Below the pieces are notes generated by a model, which saw only the letters and a program-made list of their open reading frames with translations, was not told the DNA's origin and searched no databases. Below, piece after piece: positions 54,080 to 63,663 of a stretch of DNA of 64,000 bases. The translations under genes and the position numbers were made by a program. Every line of letters starts with the position of its first letter. Position 1 is the first letter of the stretch. The DNA comes from G965229605 sp965229605 (lineage in GTDB: Bacteria; Pseudomonadota; Alphaproteobacteria; CBDDJK01). The DNA lies in assembly GCA_965229605.1 (NCBI GenBank), contig OZ245892.1, positions 1,922,001-1,986,000 on the forward strand, in the 5' to 3' direction.

Positions 54080-55221
54080 TGCCTGCTTCAAAATCCCCCT
54101 CCATGCCGCTTGCGCCGGGTGGCACGATTGGTATCCTTGGCGGTGGACAGCTGGGCCGGATGATGACCCATAGTGCCACCCGGCTTGGCTATCGGGTTCT
54201 TGTTTTTGCCGATGACCCCGATTGTCCCGGCGCGCAGGTTGCCGGATTCCATCAAGGCAAGCTGGATGATCAAGCCGCGCTCCAGGCTTTTGCGGGCAAG
54301 GTCGATGTCATCACCCTGGAATTTGAAAATATTCCGCTGGAAGCCGTCCGTTTTCTTTCAACACAAAAGCCGCTTTTCCCCGGCCCGCTTGCGCTGGAAA
54401 CCGCACAGGACCGGATTAAGGAAAAGAGGTTTTTTGCCAACGAGAAGATTGCCTGTGCCAGATGGTGGCCGATTTTTTCTTTGCAAGAGTTGCAGGAAGC
54501 CTGGTCGGTTCTGGCACAGACAGATTCGGGCGGTATTTTGAAAACTGCCCGCTTTGGCTATGACGGGCATGGGCAGATTGCGCTGCCTGCCGACACCAGC
54601 GATTCTGATCTTGCAGCCGCCTGGGAAAAACTGGGCCCTAAAAAACTGAGGCCTATTGGTCATGAAAGCGGCTGTGTGCTTGAAGAACGGCTTGATCTGC
54701 TGCTGGAATTTTCAATGATTCTTGCCCGTAACCCGCAAGGCGATATCTGCTGCTATCCGGCAACTGAAAACCGCCATCAGGACCAGATTTTGATTGAAAG
54801 CCGGGTGCCAGCCTCCATCACGCCAGAGCAATCCCGCGAAGCCGAAAATATGATCCGCCAGGCCGCCGTGGCTTTTGACTATGTCGGGGTGCTGGCGATG
54901 GAGTTTTTCGTGACAAAAGACGGGCGGCTTCTGGCCAATGAAATGGCCCCGCGCCCGCATAATTCCGGTCACTGGACCATCGAAGGGGCGGTGACCTCGC
55001 AATTTGAACAGGCCGTTCGTTCGGTCTGCGGGCTCCCGCTTGGCGCAACCGCACAAAGAGCCCCGCAGGTCCGCATGAAAAATCTGCTGGGCCGTGATGC
55101 GCTGAACTGGGCGGATTATCTTGAAGAAACGGGCGTACATCTCCATCTCTATGGAAAGAATGACCCCAAGGAAAAGCGCAAAATGGGCCACCTCACATAT
55201 CTTGAAGAAAACAGGACTTGA
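54079..55221 (+). CDS. purK: N5-carboxyaminoimidazole ribonucleotide synthase PurK
   Basis: ATP-grasp enzyme that carboxylates AIR with bicarbonate. 380 residues from the ATG overlapping purE. IGILGGGQLGRMM near the start, ILKTARFGYDGHGQ (ATP-grasp lysine region), VLEERLDLLLEFSMI, and NEMAPRPHNSGHWTIEGAVTSQFEQ (metal-binding). GTG at 54076 in the same frame is an alternative start. 15 bp before the CinA-like gene. Confidence 0.94.
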   Translation: MPASKSPSMPLAPGGTIGILGGGQLGRMMTHSATRLGYRVLVFADDPDCPGAQVAGFHQGKLDDQAALQAFAGKVDVITLEFENIPLEAVRFLSTQKPLFPGPLALETAQDRIKEKRFFANEKIACARWWPIFSLQELQEAWSVLAQTDSGGILKTARFGYDGHGQIALPADTSDSDLAAAWEKLGPKKLRPIGHESGCVLEERLDLLLEFSMILARNPQGDICCYPATENRHQDQILIESRVPASITPEQSREAENMIRQAAVAFDYVGVLAMEFFVTKDGRLLANEMAPRPHNSGHWTIEGAVTSQFEQAVRSVCGLPLGATAQRAPQVRMKNLLGRDALNWADYLEETGVHLHLYGKNDPKEKRKMGHLTYLEENRT

Positions 55222-55236
55222 TCAGGATAATTCCTT

Positions 55237-55983
55237 ATGACGCAAAATGACCAACCAACCGCTGCTTTTCTGATTATCGGCAATGAAATTCTTTCGGGCC
55301 GCACGCAGGAGAAAAATTTAAGCGTCCTCGCCACTGCTTTGGCCGGAATCGGGGTGCGCATGTGCGAAGTCCGGGTTATTCAGGATATCATCCCGGTCAT
55401 CGTCCGCCATGTTAATGAATTGCGCACGACATATGATTATGTTTTTACCTCGGGCGGGATTGGCCCCACCCACGATGATTTGACCGCCGAAGCGATTGCC
55501 GAGGCTTTTGAACAGCCCCTGCTTATCCACCCGGAAGCCAACCAGCGGCTGGTGGACCATTATCAACGCATTGATATCCCCTATACCGAAAACCGCCAGC
55601 GCATGGCGCGGGTTCCGCAAGGCGGACGGCTGATTGACAATCCGGTGTCCATCGCCCCCGGTTTTGCGGTTGAAAATGTCTTCACCATGGCCGGGGTGCC
55701 GGATATTTTTGCAGCCATGGTCACGCAAATTCTGCCGGAATTGCGCCATGGACGGCCTATTCGCTCCGTGACCTTGACGGTTTTTCGCGCTGAAAGCGAA
55801 ATTGCCGAGGACCTGGGGCAGGTCGATGCACGACACCCCGATGTTGATATCGGCTGCTATCCAACCTGGTCACGCGGGCGGCCCCTGATCTCGATTGTTG
55901 CCCGCAGCATCGATGAAACCGCCCTTACATCCGCCGAAGCCGACTTACGCCAAACCCTCCCGGTTTCCGATTCGCCAGAATAA
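55237..55983 (+). CDS. CinA N-terminal/molybdopterin-binding (MoCF) domain protein
   Basis: 248 residues that correspond only to the N-terminal MoCF-type domain of CinA; the C-terminal PncC deamidase is missing. Signatures: FLIIGNEILSGRTQEKN (the CinA start), YVFTSGGIGPTHDDLTAEAIAEAF, and FTMAGVPDIFAAM. Stand-alone CinA-N proteins are typical of alphaproteobacteria and may act as ADP-ribose or NAD-related pyrophosphatase in the family (uncertain). Last gene of the nagZ operon, followed by a hairpin terminator. Confidence 0.85.
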   Translation: MTQNDQPTAAFLIIGNEILSGRTQEKNLSVLATALAGIGVRMCEVRVIQDIIPVIVRHVNELRTTYDYVFTSGGIGPTHDDLTAEAIAEAFEQPLLIHPEANQRLVDHYQRIDIPYTENRQRMARVPQGGRLIDNPVSIAPGFAVENVFTMAGVPDIFAAMVTQILPELRHGRPIRSVTLTVFRAESEIAEDLGQVDARHPDVDIGCYPTWSRGRPLISIVARSIDETALTSAEADLRQTLPVSDSPE

Positions 55984-56048
55984 AGGGCCGGTTTTCAAAA
56001 GAGACCTTGCGTAAAGACCCTGTTTTGTGCATGATCATCTGTGAAAAT

Positions 56049-56072
56049 ATCCTTCCATTCGCGAAGGATTTT
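56049..56072 (+). terminator. Terminator between the CinA-like gene and the thiolase
   Basis: ATCCTTC (56049-56055) pairs with GAAGGAT (56063-56069), a 7-bp perfect stem with a 7-nt loop, followed by TTT; AAAAT on the left can extend the pairing with a small bulge. It lies 65 bp after the stop codon. Confidence 0.55.
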
Positions 56073-56109
56073 GACGTGACATCACCCTTCAACCTTAAAG
56101 GATAAAGAC

Positions 56110-57285
56110 ATGACTGACGTTGTGATTGCCGGGGCTGCGCGGACCCCGATTGGTGCGTTCAATGGCGCGCTTTCATCCGTAAGTGCCTCAGACCTGGGGG
56201 CAGCAGCGATCAAGGCCGCGCTGGAACGCGCAAGCGTTACCCCGGAAGAGGTGGACGAAGTCATCATGGGCCAGATTCTGATTGCAGGCGGCGGGCAGAA
56301 CCCGGCCCGGCAAGCCGCCATGGCAGCAGGCATTCCGGCTGAACGAACTGCCTGGCAGATGAACCAGCTTTGCGGGTCAGGCCTGCGCACGGTTGCGCTG
56401 GGCTTTCAGGCAATCCGCAATGGTGACGCTGATATCCTTGTCTGCGGCGGGCAGGAAAGCATGTCTCAATCCCCGCATTGCGCCCATTTACGCAACGGCA
56501 CCAAAATGGGCGATCTGAAATTTGTCGATACCATGCTCAAAGATGCGCTGCTTTGCGCCTTTAATGGCTATCATATGGGAACAACGGCTGAAAATGTTGC
56601 CCGGAAATGGCAGCTGACTCGCGATGAGCAGGATGAATTTGCGGCTGCTTCCCAGAATAAAGCAGAAGCCGCGCAAAAAGCAGGCCGCTTTGTCGATGAA
56701 ATCACCCCGGTCACCTATAGCACCCGCAAGGGCGATATCACCGTCTCTGACGATGAATATCCCAAACATGGCACCACAGTTGAAAGCCTTGGCAAATTGC
56801 GCCCGGCCTTTGACAAAGCTGGAACCGTAACAGCGGGCAATGCCTCTGGCATCAATGACGGCGGATCGGCCGTTGTGCTGATGGATGCGCAAAATGCCAA
56901 AACCCGGAGGATTAAGCCTCTGGCGCGGATTGTCTCCTGGGCGACCGCCGGGGTTGACCCCTCCATCATGGGAACCGGACCGATTCCGGCCTCTCGCAAA
57001 GCGTTGGAAAAAGCAGGCTGGAGCCCGAATGACCTTGATCTGGTGGAAGCCAACGAAGCCTTTGCCGCCCAGGCTCTGGCCGTCAATAAAGACCTTGGCT
57101 GGGACACCAAAAAGGTCAATGTCAATGGCGGCGCGATTGCGCTTGGTCATCCGGTCGGGGCCTCTGGCAACCGGGTGCTGGTCACGCTTTTGCACGAAAT
57201 GCAGAAACAAGATGCCAAACGTGGGCTGGCAACCTTGTGCATTGGCGGCGGTATGGGGGTTGCTTTATGCGTTGAGCGCGACTAG
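56110..57285 (+). CDS. Acetyl-CoA C-acetyltransferase (thiolase)
   Basis: 391 residues, biosynthetic-type thiolase that makes acetoacetyl-CoA or works in reverse. Active-site Cys88 in NQLCGSGLRTVALG, His in GGAIALGHPVGASG and the second Cys in CIGGGMGVALCVE. It could serve PHB synthesis (PhaA) or ketone-body breakdown, but phaB and phaC are not next to it, so I give no symbol. AAAGGATAAAG precedes the ATG. Confidence 0.92.
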   Translation: MTDVVIAGAARTPIGAFNGALSSVSASDLGAAAIKAALERASVTPEEVDEVIMGQILIAGGGQNPARQAAMAAGIPAERTAWQMNQLCGSGLRTVALGFQAIRNGDADILVCGGQESMSQSPHCAHLRNGTKMGDLKFVDTMLKDALLCAFNGYHMGTTAENVARKWQLTRDEQDEFAAASQNKAEAAQKAGRFVDEITPVTYSTRKGDITVSDDEYPKHGTTVESLGKLRPAFDKAGTVTAGNASGINDGGSAVVLMDAQNAKTRRIKPLARIVSWATAGVDPSIMGTGPIPASRKALEKAGWSPNDLDLVEANEAFAAQALAVNKDLGWDTKKVNVNGGAIALGHPVGASGNRVLVTLLHEMQKQDAKRGLATLCIGGGMGVALCVERD

Positions 57286-57365
57286 GTAAGCGCGGCGCGG
57301 GCAACTGGCCCTGCGCAAAAAATAAGGGTTTTCCCAGAAGGAAACACCCAAAAAGGATAAAAACA

Positions 57366-58391
57366 ATGGGCTATAAAGTTGCTGTTGTCGGCGCAACCGG
57401 CAATGTTGGACGCGAAATCCTCAGCATCCTTGCTGAACGGGAATTTAACGCCTCGGACGTGATTGCGCTGGCCTCTGAATCCTCAATTGGACGCGAAGTC
57501 TCCTACGGAGATTCAACCCTAAAGGTGCAAGCCCTCAGCCACTATGACTTCAAAGGAACCGATTTCGTCTTTTCCTCCCCGGGGGCCAAAGTCAGTGCCA
57601 AATATGCGCCTGATGCCGGAAAAGCCGGCGCGCTGGTCATAGACAATACCTCCCACTTCCGCATGGACCCCGATGTCCCGCTCATCATCCCGGAAGTCAA
57701 CGGAGACACGCTGGTCGACTATATGGCAAAAAACCAGCGGCGAAATATCATCGCCAATCCAAATTGCTCAACCATGCAAATGCTTGTGGCCTTGAAGCCT
57801 CTGCATAAGCTGGCAACCATCAAGCGGATTGTGGTTTCAACCTATCAATCCGTCAGCGGCTCCGGCAAAGACGCCATGGACGAACTCTTTAACCAGACCC
57901 GCGCCGTCTACGTCAATGATCATGTCGAACCCAAAGTCTATACCAAACCCATTGCCTTTAACGTCATCCCCCATATCGATAAATTTATGCCCGATGGCTC
58001 AACCAAGGAAGAATGGAAAATGCGGGTCGAAACCGCAAAAATTCTTGACCCTGATATCAAGGTGCAGGCAACCTGCGTGCGCGTCCCCGTCTTTATCGGT
58101 CATAGCGAGGCCATCACGATTGAATGTGAAAAACCGATCTCGGTCAAGGCGGCAACACAAGCCTTAAAGGCGGCCCCCGGTGTCGTGGTGGTCGATCACC
58201 GGGTTGATGGCGGCTATGTCACCCCAAATGAATGTGCGGGCGAAGATGCGGTTTATGTCAGCCGTATTCGCACAGATGACACGGTTGAAAATGGCCTGTC
58301 ACTTTTTGTAGTCAGTGATAATCTGCGCAAAGGCGCGGCCTTGAATACCATCCAGATTGCTGAAGACCTTGTCCGGCGCAAACTTGTTTAG
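57366..58391 (+). CDS. asd: Aspartate-semialdehyde dehydrogenase
   Basis: Reduces aspartyl phosphate to the semialdehyde used for lysine, threonine, methionine and diaminopimelate. 341 residues. NADP motif VVGATGNVGREIL (8-20), catalytic Cys134 in NPNCSTMQM, and RVPVFIGHSEAITIE with the catalytic His. Shine-Dalgarno AAAAGGATAA is present. 15 bp before maeB. Confidence 0.95.
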   Translation: MGYKVAVVGATGNVGREILSILAEREFNASDVIALASESSIGREVSYGDSTLKVQALSHYDFKGTDFVFSSPGAKVSAKYAPDAGKAGALVIDNTSHFRMDPDVPLIIPEVNGDTLVDYMAKNQRRNIIANPNCSTMQMLVALKPLHKLATIKRIVVSTYQSVSGSGKDAMDELFNQTRAVYVNDHVEPKVYTKPIAFNVIPHIDKFMPDGSTKEEWKMRVETAKILDPDIKVQATCVRVPVFIGHSEAITIECEKPISVKAATQALKAAPGVVVVDHRVDGGYVTPNECAGEDAVYVSRIRTDDTVENGLSLFVVSDNLRKGAALNTIQIAEDLVRRKLV

Positions 58392-58406
58392 CCGGGTCTG
58401 TTGCTG

Positions 58407-60707
58407 ATGGACAAGAAAAAAGAACAGGACCTTGAAGAGGAATCGCGCTTCTTCCATTCAGCCGCCTTCACAGGCCGGGCAGGCAAATACGAGATCAGCC
58501 CGACCAAGCCCTTAACCACGCAGCATGATCTGGCCCTGGCCTATTCGCCCGGAGTAGCCGGGCCGTGCCGGTCTATTCAGGCTGATCCTGATCTGGCCTA
58601 TACCTATACCAATCGCGGCAATATGGTTGCGGTTATTTCAAATGGCACCGCCGTGCTGGGGCTGGAGGATATTGGGGCGCTGGCCTCCAAACCGGTGATG
58701 GAGGGCAAAGCGGTTCTGTTCAAACGCTATGCTGATGTGGATGCGATTGATCTGGAGGTCGATACCCGCGATACCGAGGCTTTTATCAATGCCGTCAAGC
58801 TGCTTGGACCCAGCTTTGGCGGCATTAACCTGGAAGATATTGCGGCCCCGGCCTGTTTTGTGATTGAAGAAAAATTGCGGGAATTGATGGATATTCCGGT
58901 CTTCCATGATGACCAGCATGGCACGGCGGTGATTGCCACGGCCGGGATGCTCAATGCGATGGATTTGACCGGGCGCAAGGCCGCGACCACCCGGCTGGTG
59001 ATTTTCGGGGCTGGCGCCGCCGGGATTGCCTGTGCAGAATTGATGCAGGCTCTGGGGATGCCACGCGACAATATCCTGATGTGTGACAGCACCGGGGTTA
59101 TTTATCGCGGGCGCAACCAGAATATGAATGCCTGGAAGGAAAAATATGCGGCACAGACGGATGCCCGCACCCCGGCCGAGGCCATGCAAGGCGCAGATGC
59201 TGTCTTTGGCCTGTCGAAAAAGGATGTGATCAAGCCAGAAATGGTGGCCTCTATGGCCCCCGATCCGATTGTGTTTGCCATGTCGAACCCGGACCCTGAA
59301 ATCATGCCCGAAGCGGTTAAAGCGGTGCGCGATGATGCGATTGTCGCGACCGGACGGTCTGATTACCCCAATCAGGTCAATAATGTTCTGGGGTTTCCTT
59401 TTATTTTTCGCGGTGCGCTTGATGTGCGGGCCAGCACCATCAATACTGAAATGAAGCTGGCGGCTGCCAAAGCCATTGCCAAACTGGCCCGCGATGAAGT
59501 CCCTGACGAGGTTGCGGATGCCTATGATGGCCAGACGCTTTCCTATGGCAAAGGCTATATTATTCCAACCCCTTTTGATCCGCGCCTGATTGTTGATGTC
59601 CCGGCAGCGGTGGCCGAGGCTGCCAGCCAGACCGGAGTCGCCCGCCAGCCGATCAGCGATCTTGAGCAATATCGCCGTGATCTTAAAGGCCGCATGGACC
59701 CGACCGACAAGGCCCTTAACCTTATTTATGAGCGGGTGCGCGACAATCAAAAGCGCATTGTCTTTGCGGAAGGCGAAGAAGAACGTGTCTTGCGGGCTGC
59801 CCTGCAGGTGCGTGACCGGGGCCAGGGACTTCCGGTGCTGGTCGGGCGCGAAGACCGCATCCATGAAATGGCACAAAAATTATCCTTGCCACCTCTGGAC
59901 GGAATTGAAATTCACAATGCCCGGCTGAGCCAGCGCAATACGGCCTATATCGACTATCTCTATGCGCGCAATCAGCGACACGGTTTTTTAAAGCGCGACT
60001 GCCAACGCCTGATCCATCAGGACCGGAATTTTTTCGCCGCCACCATGCTGGCTATGGGCGATGTCGATGCCATGGTCACCGGGGCCACCCGCAGCTTTGC
60101 CCAGTCCTTTGAAGCCATCAAGCGCGTCATCCCTGAACAGGCCGGTGCCGTACCAATGGGGCTGGTTGTGCTGGTGGTCAAAGGCCGGACGGTTTTTATT
60201 GCCGATACGCTGGTCCATGAAACACCCGAAAGCGAGGTCATGGCTCTATTTGCCCGGCAAGCTGCCGCCTATGCCCGCAAATTTGGCCATGAACCGCGGG
60301 TGGCTTTTCTGGGGGCTACCAATTTTGGGGCGCGCACGCTTGAAAGCACGTCCTCGGCCCGCGGGGCGGTGGAGCTTTTACAAAAAGAAGGTGCAGCCTT
60401 TGAATTTGATGGCGAAATCACGATGAATGTCGCCTTGAATGATGCGCTGCGCCAGCGGCTTTATCCTTTCTGCCGGTTAAGCGGACCCGCCAATGTCCTG
60501 ATTATGCCAAGCCTCAACACCGCCCATATCTCCAGCCGGATTATGCAGGAGCTGGGAGGCGGAACCATGATCGGACCCCTGCTGCTTGGCTTGTCCAGAC
60601 CGGTGCAGATCGTCTCTATGGGCGCAGATGTCGCCGAAATCGCACAAGCTGCCTCCATGGCGGCCTATGATGCGATTGAAGAAGCAAACGCCGATGCTGT
60701 GGCTTAA
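58407..60707 (+). CDS. maeB: NADP-type malic enzyme fused to phosphotransacetylase-like domain
   Basis: Oxidises malate to pyruvate and CO2. 766 residues. The first 430 are malic enzyme: LALAYSPGVAGPCRSIQ, the catalytic Lys in PVMEGKAVLFKRY, FHDDQHGTAVIATAGML, and the dinucleotide fold VIFGAGAAGIACAELMQALG. The last 330 are a phosphotransacetylase-like domain, which in MaeB-type enzymes is regulatory (acetyl-CoA binding) rather than catalytic. The ATG at 58407 is chosen over a TTG six bases earlier. Its end overlaps the hemJ start by 14 bp. Confidence 0.94.
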   Translation: MDKKKEQDLEEESRFFHSAAFTGRAGKYEISPTKPLTTQHDLALAYSPGVAGPCRSIQADPDLAYTYTNRGNMVAVISNGTAVLGLEDIGALASKPVMEGKAVLFKRYADVDAIDLEVDTRDTEAFINAVKLLGPSFGGINLEDIAAPACFVIEEKLRELMDIPVFHDDQHGTAVIATAGMLNAMDLTGRKAATTRLVIFGAGAAGIACAELMQALGMPRDNILMCDSTGVIYRGRNQNMNAWKEKYAAQTDARTPAEAMQGADAVFGLSKKDVIKPEMVASMAPDPIVFAMSNPDPEIMPEAVKAVRDDAIVATGRSDYPNQVNNVLGFPFIFRGALDVRASTINTEMKLAAAKAIAKLARDEVPDEVADAYDGQTLSYGKGYIIPTPFDPRLIVDVPAAVAEAASQTGVARQPISDLEQYRRDLKGRMDPTDKALNLIYERVRDNQKRIVFAEGEEERVLRAALQVRDRGQGLPVLVGREDRIHEMAQKLSLPPLDGIEIHNARLSQRNTAYIDYLYARNQRHGFLKRDCQRLIHQDRNFFAATMLAMGDVDAMVTGATRSFAQSFEAIKRVIPEQAGAVPMGLVVLVVKGRTVFIADTLVHETPESEVMALFARQAAAYARKFGHEPRVAFLGATNFGARTLESTSSARGAVELLQKEGAAFEFDGEITMNVALNDALRQRLYPFCRLSGPANVLIMPSLNTAHISSRIMQELGGGTMIGPLLLGLSRPVQIVSMGADVAEIAQAASMAAYDAIEEANADAVA

Positions 60708-61167
60708 GGCTTTTCACCTGATCGCTGCCATCACCTGGATGGCCGGGCTTCTCTATCTGCCGCGCCTGTTTGTCTATCATCGGGAAGCCCTTGATCGCCG
60801 AATTGCTGAACAGTCGGGCAAGCCTGTCCCGGCCTCCGAAGAAATATGCGCAACCTTTCAGACCATGCAGCACCGGCTTTTGCGCTATATCACGACTCCG
60901 GCCATGGTGGTTACCTGGGGCCTGGGTCTCTGGCTTGCCAGCTGGAGCGGGGCCTTTCACAGCTACTGGTTTCTGGCTAAATTCATTCTGCTGATTATAC
61001 TGAGTGCCTTCCACATGCATCTGGCTGTCCACCGCAAACGCTTGACCCTTGATTTTGATCCGGCAACAACAAAAATCGCTAGCGCACGCTACTACCGGAT
61101 CATCAACGAAATCCCGACCCTGATCCTGATCGCTGTCGTCTTGCTGGCCGTGGTGAAGCCTTTTTAA
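60694..61167 (+). CDS. hemJ: Protoporphyrinogen IX oxidase HemJ
   Basis: Membrane protein for the last-but-one step of heme synthesis. 157 residues from the ATG at 60694 (MLWLKAFHLIAAITWMAGLLYLPRLFVYH), with the conserved His in each of the first helices, TWMAGLLYLPRLFVYH as the family hallmark, and four membrane segments ending with RYYRIINEIPTLILI. Starts upstream would lie deep in maeB. The 14-bp overlap suggests coupled translation. HemJ replaces HemG/HemY in most alphaproteobacteria. Confidence 0.93.
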   Translation: MLWLKAFHLIAAITWMAGLLYLPRLFVYHREALDRRIAEQSGKPVPASEEICATFQTMQHRLLRYITTPAMVVTWGLGLWLASWSGAFHSYWFLAKFILLIILSAFHMHLAVHRKRLTLDFDPATTKIASARYYRIINEIPTLILIAVVLLAVVKPF

Positions 61168-61254
61168 ACCTTGAACAGGCTGGCCCGGTCTGGCATAAAA
61201 TTGGGTCTGGCATAAAATCAAGTCAGGTGTATGGATAAAGGCGGGAGAGTAATA

Positions 61255-62265
61255 ATGGCAAAAGCAGCAACAAAATCTGCTAAAAAACCCTCAAAGGAGA
61301 GCGAGGTTTCCGCCGATCTTTTGCGCCAGTTCTATACGGACATGCTACTTATTCGCCGCTTTGAGGAAAAAGCCGGACAGCTTTACGGGATGGGGCTGAT
61401 TGGCGGGTTCTGCCATCTTTATATCGGGCAAGAAGCCGTGGTCACGGGCTTGCAATCCTGCCTGAAAGAGGGCGACTGTGTGATTACCTCTTATCGCGAT
61501 CATGGGCATATGCTGGCCTGCGGCATGGACCCGAAAGGGGTTATGGCTGAGTTGACCGGCCGCAAGGACGGCTATTCACGGGGCAAAGGCGGCTCAATGC
61601 ATATGTTCTCCAAAGAGAAAAACTTCTATGGCGGACACGGGATTGTTGGTGCGCAAACGCCTTTAGGGGCGGGCATTGCCTTTTCGCTGAAATACCGTGA
61701 GACGGATAACCTCTGCCTGACTTATCTAGGCGATGGCGCGGTCAATCAGGGCCAGGTCTATGAGACCTTTAACATGGCGGCTTTATGGAAGCTGCCGGTG
61801 ATTTTTGTGATTGAAAATAATAAATATGGCATGGGGACTTCGGTTGAGCGGTCTTCTGCCAGCGGCTCCAATTTGCATGATCGAGGGATTGCGTACGGCA
61901 TTCCAGGGTTGGAGGCTGATGGCATGGATGTCGAGGCTGTGCGCGCGGCAGGACAAAAGGCGATTGCGGATGTCCGGGCCGGGAAAGGCCCGGTTATTCT
62001 TGAGATGAACACCTATCGCTATCGCGGTCATTCGATGTCTGATCCGGCGAAATACCGCTCCAAGGAGGAAGTGAGCAATGTGCGCGAGAATCAGGACCCG
62101 ATTGAGCGGTTGAAGGCTCGTTTACTTGCTGAAAATTTGATGGATGAGGCTGGCTTGAAGGATATTGATCGTTCGGTAAAGGCGATTGTGTCGGAGGCGG
62201 CAACTTTTGCGCAGGAAAGCCCGGAGCCTGATCCGGCGGAGCTTTACACTGATGTGCTTTTGTAA
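61255..62265 (+). CDS. pdhA: Pyruvate dehydrogenase E1 component, alpha subunit
   Basis: Thiamin-diphosphate-dependent decarboxylase subunit. 336 residues from the ATG at 61255, preceded by GGGAGAG; an upstream in-frame ATG at 61231 is less likely. Signatures: IRRFEEKAGQLYGMG, HLYIGQEAVVTGL, YRDHGHMLACGM, TPP motif GDGAVNQGQ ending in ENN about 26 residues later, and the phosphorylatable-type YRGHSMSDPAKYR loop. First of pdhABC. Confidence 0.95.
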   Translation: MAKAATKSAKKPSKESEVSADLLRQFYTDMLLIRRFEEKAGQLYGMGLIGGFCHLYIGQEAVVTGLQSCLKEGDCVITSYRDHGHMLACGMDPKGVMAELTGRKDGYSRGKGGSMHMFSKEKNFYGGHGIVGAQTPLGAGIAFSLKYRETDNLCLTYLGDGAVNQGQVYETFNMAALWKLPVIFVIENNKYGMGTSVERSSASGSNLHDRGIAYGIPGLEADGMDVEAVRAAGQKAIADVRAGKGPVILEMNTYRYRGHSMSDPAKYRSKEEVSNVRENQDPIERLKARLLAENLMDEAGLKDIDRSVKAIVSEAATFAQESPEPDPAELYTDVLL

Positions 62266-62291
62266 TTATTGTTTGGAAAGAGACAGTTATC

Positions 62292-63653
62292 ATGGCGATT
62301 GATATTTTAATGCCTGCCTTGTCCCCGACGATGACAGAGGGCACATTGGCGAAATGGCTGGTTAAGGAGGGGGACGAGATTGCGTCGGGCACGGTGATTG
62401 CCGAGATTGAGACTGACAAGGCTGTGATGGAGGTCGAGGCGGTAGATGAGGGGGTTTTGGGGCAGATTTTGGTTCCGGCCGGGAGTGAGGCGGTTGCGGT
62501 TAATACGGTGATAGCCCGCATTCTTGAGGAGGGGGAGGATGCGGCTGCGCTTGCTTCTGCGCCTATACAAAAGGTGGAATCAAGTGCAAATAGTTCTGAT
62601 CAGGCTGCGTCCAGCCCGGTTGTGGCAAGTGTTGAAACTCCAAAAATTGAGGCTGAACCGGAATGGACTGGCCCGACCCGGTCGCTGACGGTGCGCGAAG
62701 CCTTGCGCGATGCGATGGCCGAGGAAATGCGGAGCAACCCTGATGTCTATTTAATGGGCGAAGAAGTCGCGCAATATCAAGGGGCCTATAAGGTCAGCCA
62801 GGGTCTGCTGGATGAATTTGGCGAAAAGCGGGTGATTGACACCCCGATCACTGAACATGGATTTACGGGCATTGCAACCGGGGCGGCCTTTATGGGATTG
62901 CGCCCGATTGTTGAATTTATGACCTTTAATTTTGCCATGCAGGCTATTGACCAGATCATCAATTCTGCGGCCAAGACTCTTTATATGAGTGGCGGACAGA
63001 TGGGCTGTCCGATTGTTTTTCGCGGCCCCAACGGGGCGGCAGCCCGGGTTGGTGCGCAGCATTCGCAATGTTATGCCAGCTGGTATGGACATTGCCCGGG
63101 GTTAAAGGTGGTCTCCCCCTATTCGGCCAGCGATGCCAAGGGGTTGCTGAAAGCCGCCATCCGTGACCCCAATCCGGTTATTTTTCTGGAGAATGAAATC
63201 CTTTACGGACAAAGTTTTGACGTGCCGGATGACCCCGACTGGATTGTCCCGATTGGCAAGGCCAAGGTGGTTAGGCCTGGAACATCGGTGACCATTGCGA
63301 CTTTTTCGATCATGGTTGGCAAGGCTCTGGCGGCTGCCGAGACATTGGCAGAACAGGGCATTGAGGCCGAGGTCATTGATCTTCGCACCATTCGCCCGCT
63401 TGATATTGATACGCTGGTCGCTTCTGTGCGCAAGACCAACCGGCTGGTCACGGTGGAGGAAGGCTGGCCTTTTGCCGGGATAGGAGCAGAATTGTCCGCC
63501 CAGATGATGGAGCATTGTTTTGACTGGCTTGATGCGCCGGTTCACCGGGTGAGCGGGGTGGATGTGCCGTTGCCCTATGCCAAAAATCTGGAGCAGCTTG
63601 CCTTGCCGCAAGCCGAGACCATTGTCGAGGCGGCAAAAGCCGTTTGCGCATAA
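62292..63653 (+). CDS. pdhB: Pyruvate dehydrogenase E1 component, beta subunit, with N-terminal lipoyl domain
   Basis: 453 residues. Lipoyl domain at 1-80 with the lipoyl-lysine Lys43 in ETDKAVMEVE, a Ala/Ser/Glu linker (about 85-125), then the E1-beta fold (TRSLTVREALRDAMAEEM, GEEVAQYQGAYKVSQGL, FRGPNGAAARVGAQHSQ, EVIDLRTIRPLDIDT). Lipoyl fusion on E1-beta is an alphaproteobacterial trait. 26 bp after pdhA, 10 bp before pdhC. Confidence 0.96.
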   Translation: MAIDILMPALSPTMTEGTLAKWLVKEGDEIASGTVIAEIETDKAVMEVEAVDEGVLGQILVPAGSEAVAVNTVIARILEEGEDAAALASAPIQKVESSANSSDQAASSPVVASVETPKIEAEPEWTGPTRSLTVREALRDAMAEEMRSNPDVYLMGEEVAQYQGAYKVSQGLLDEFGEKRVIDTPITEHGFTGIATGAAFMGLRPIVEFMTFNFAMQAIDQIINSAAKTLYMSGGQMGCPIVFRGPNGAAARVGAQHSQCYASWYGHCPGLKVVSPYSASDAKGLLKAAIRDPNPVIFLENEILYGQSFDVPDDPDWIVPIGKAKVVRPGTSVTIATFSIMVGKALAAAETLAEQGIEAEVIDLRTIRPLDIDTLVASVRKTNRLVTVEEGWPFAGIGAELSAQMMEHCFDWLDAPVHRVSGVDVPLPYAKNLEQLALPQAETIVEAAKAVCA

Positions 63654-63663
63654 GGAGGGAATG

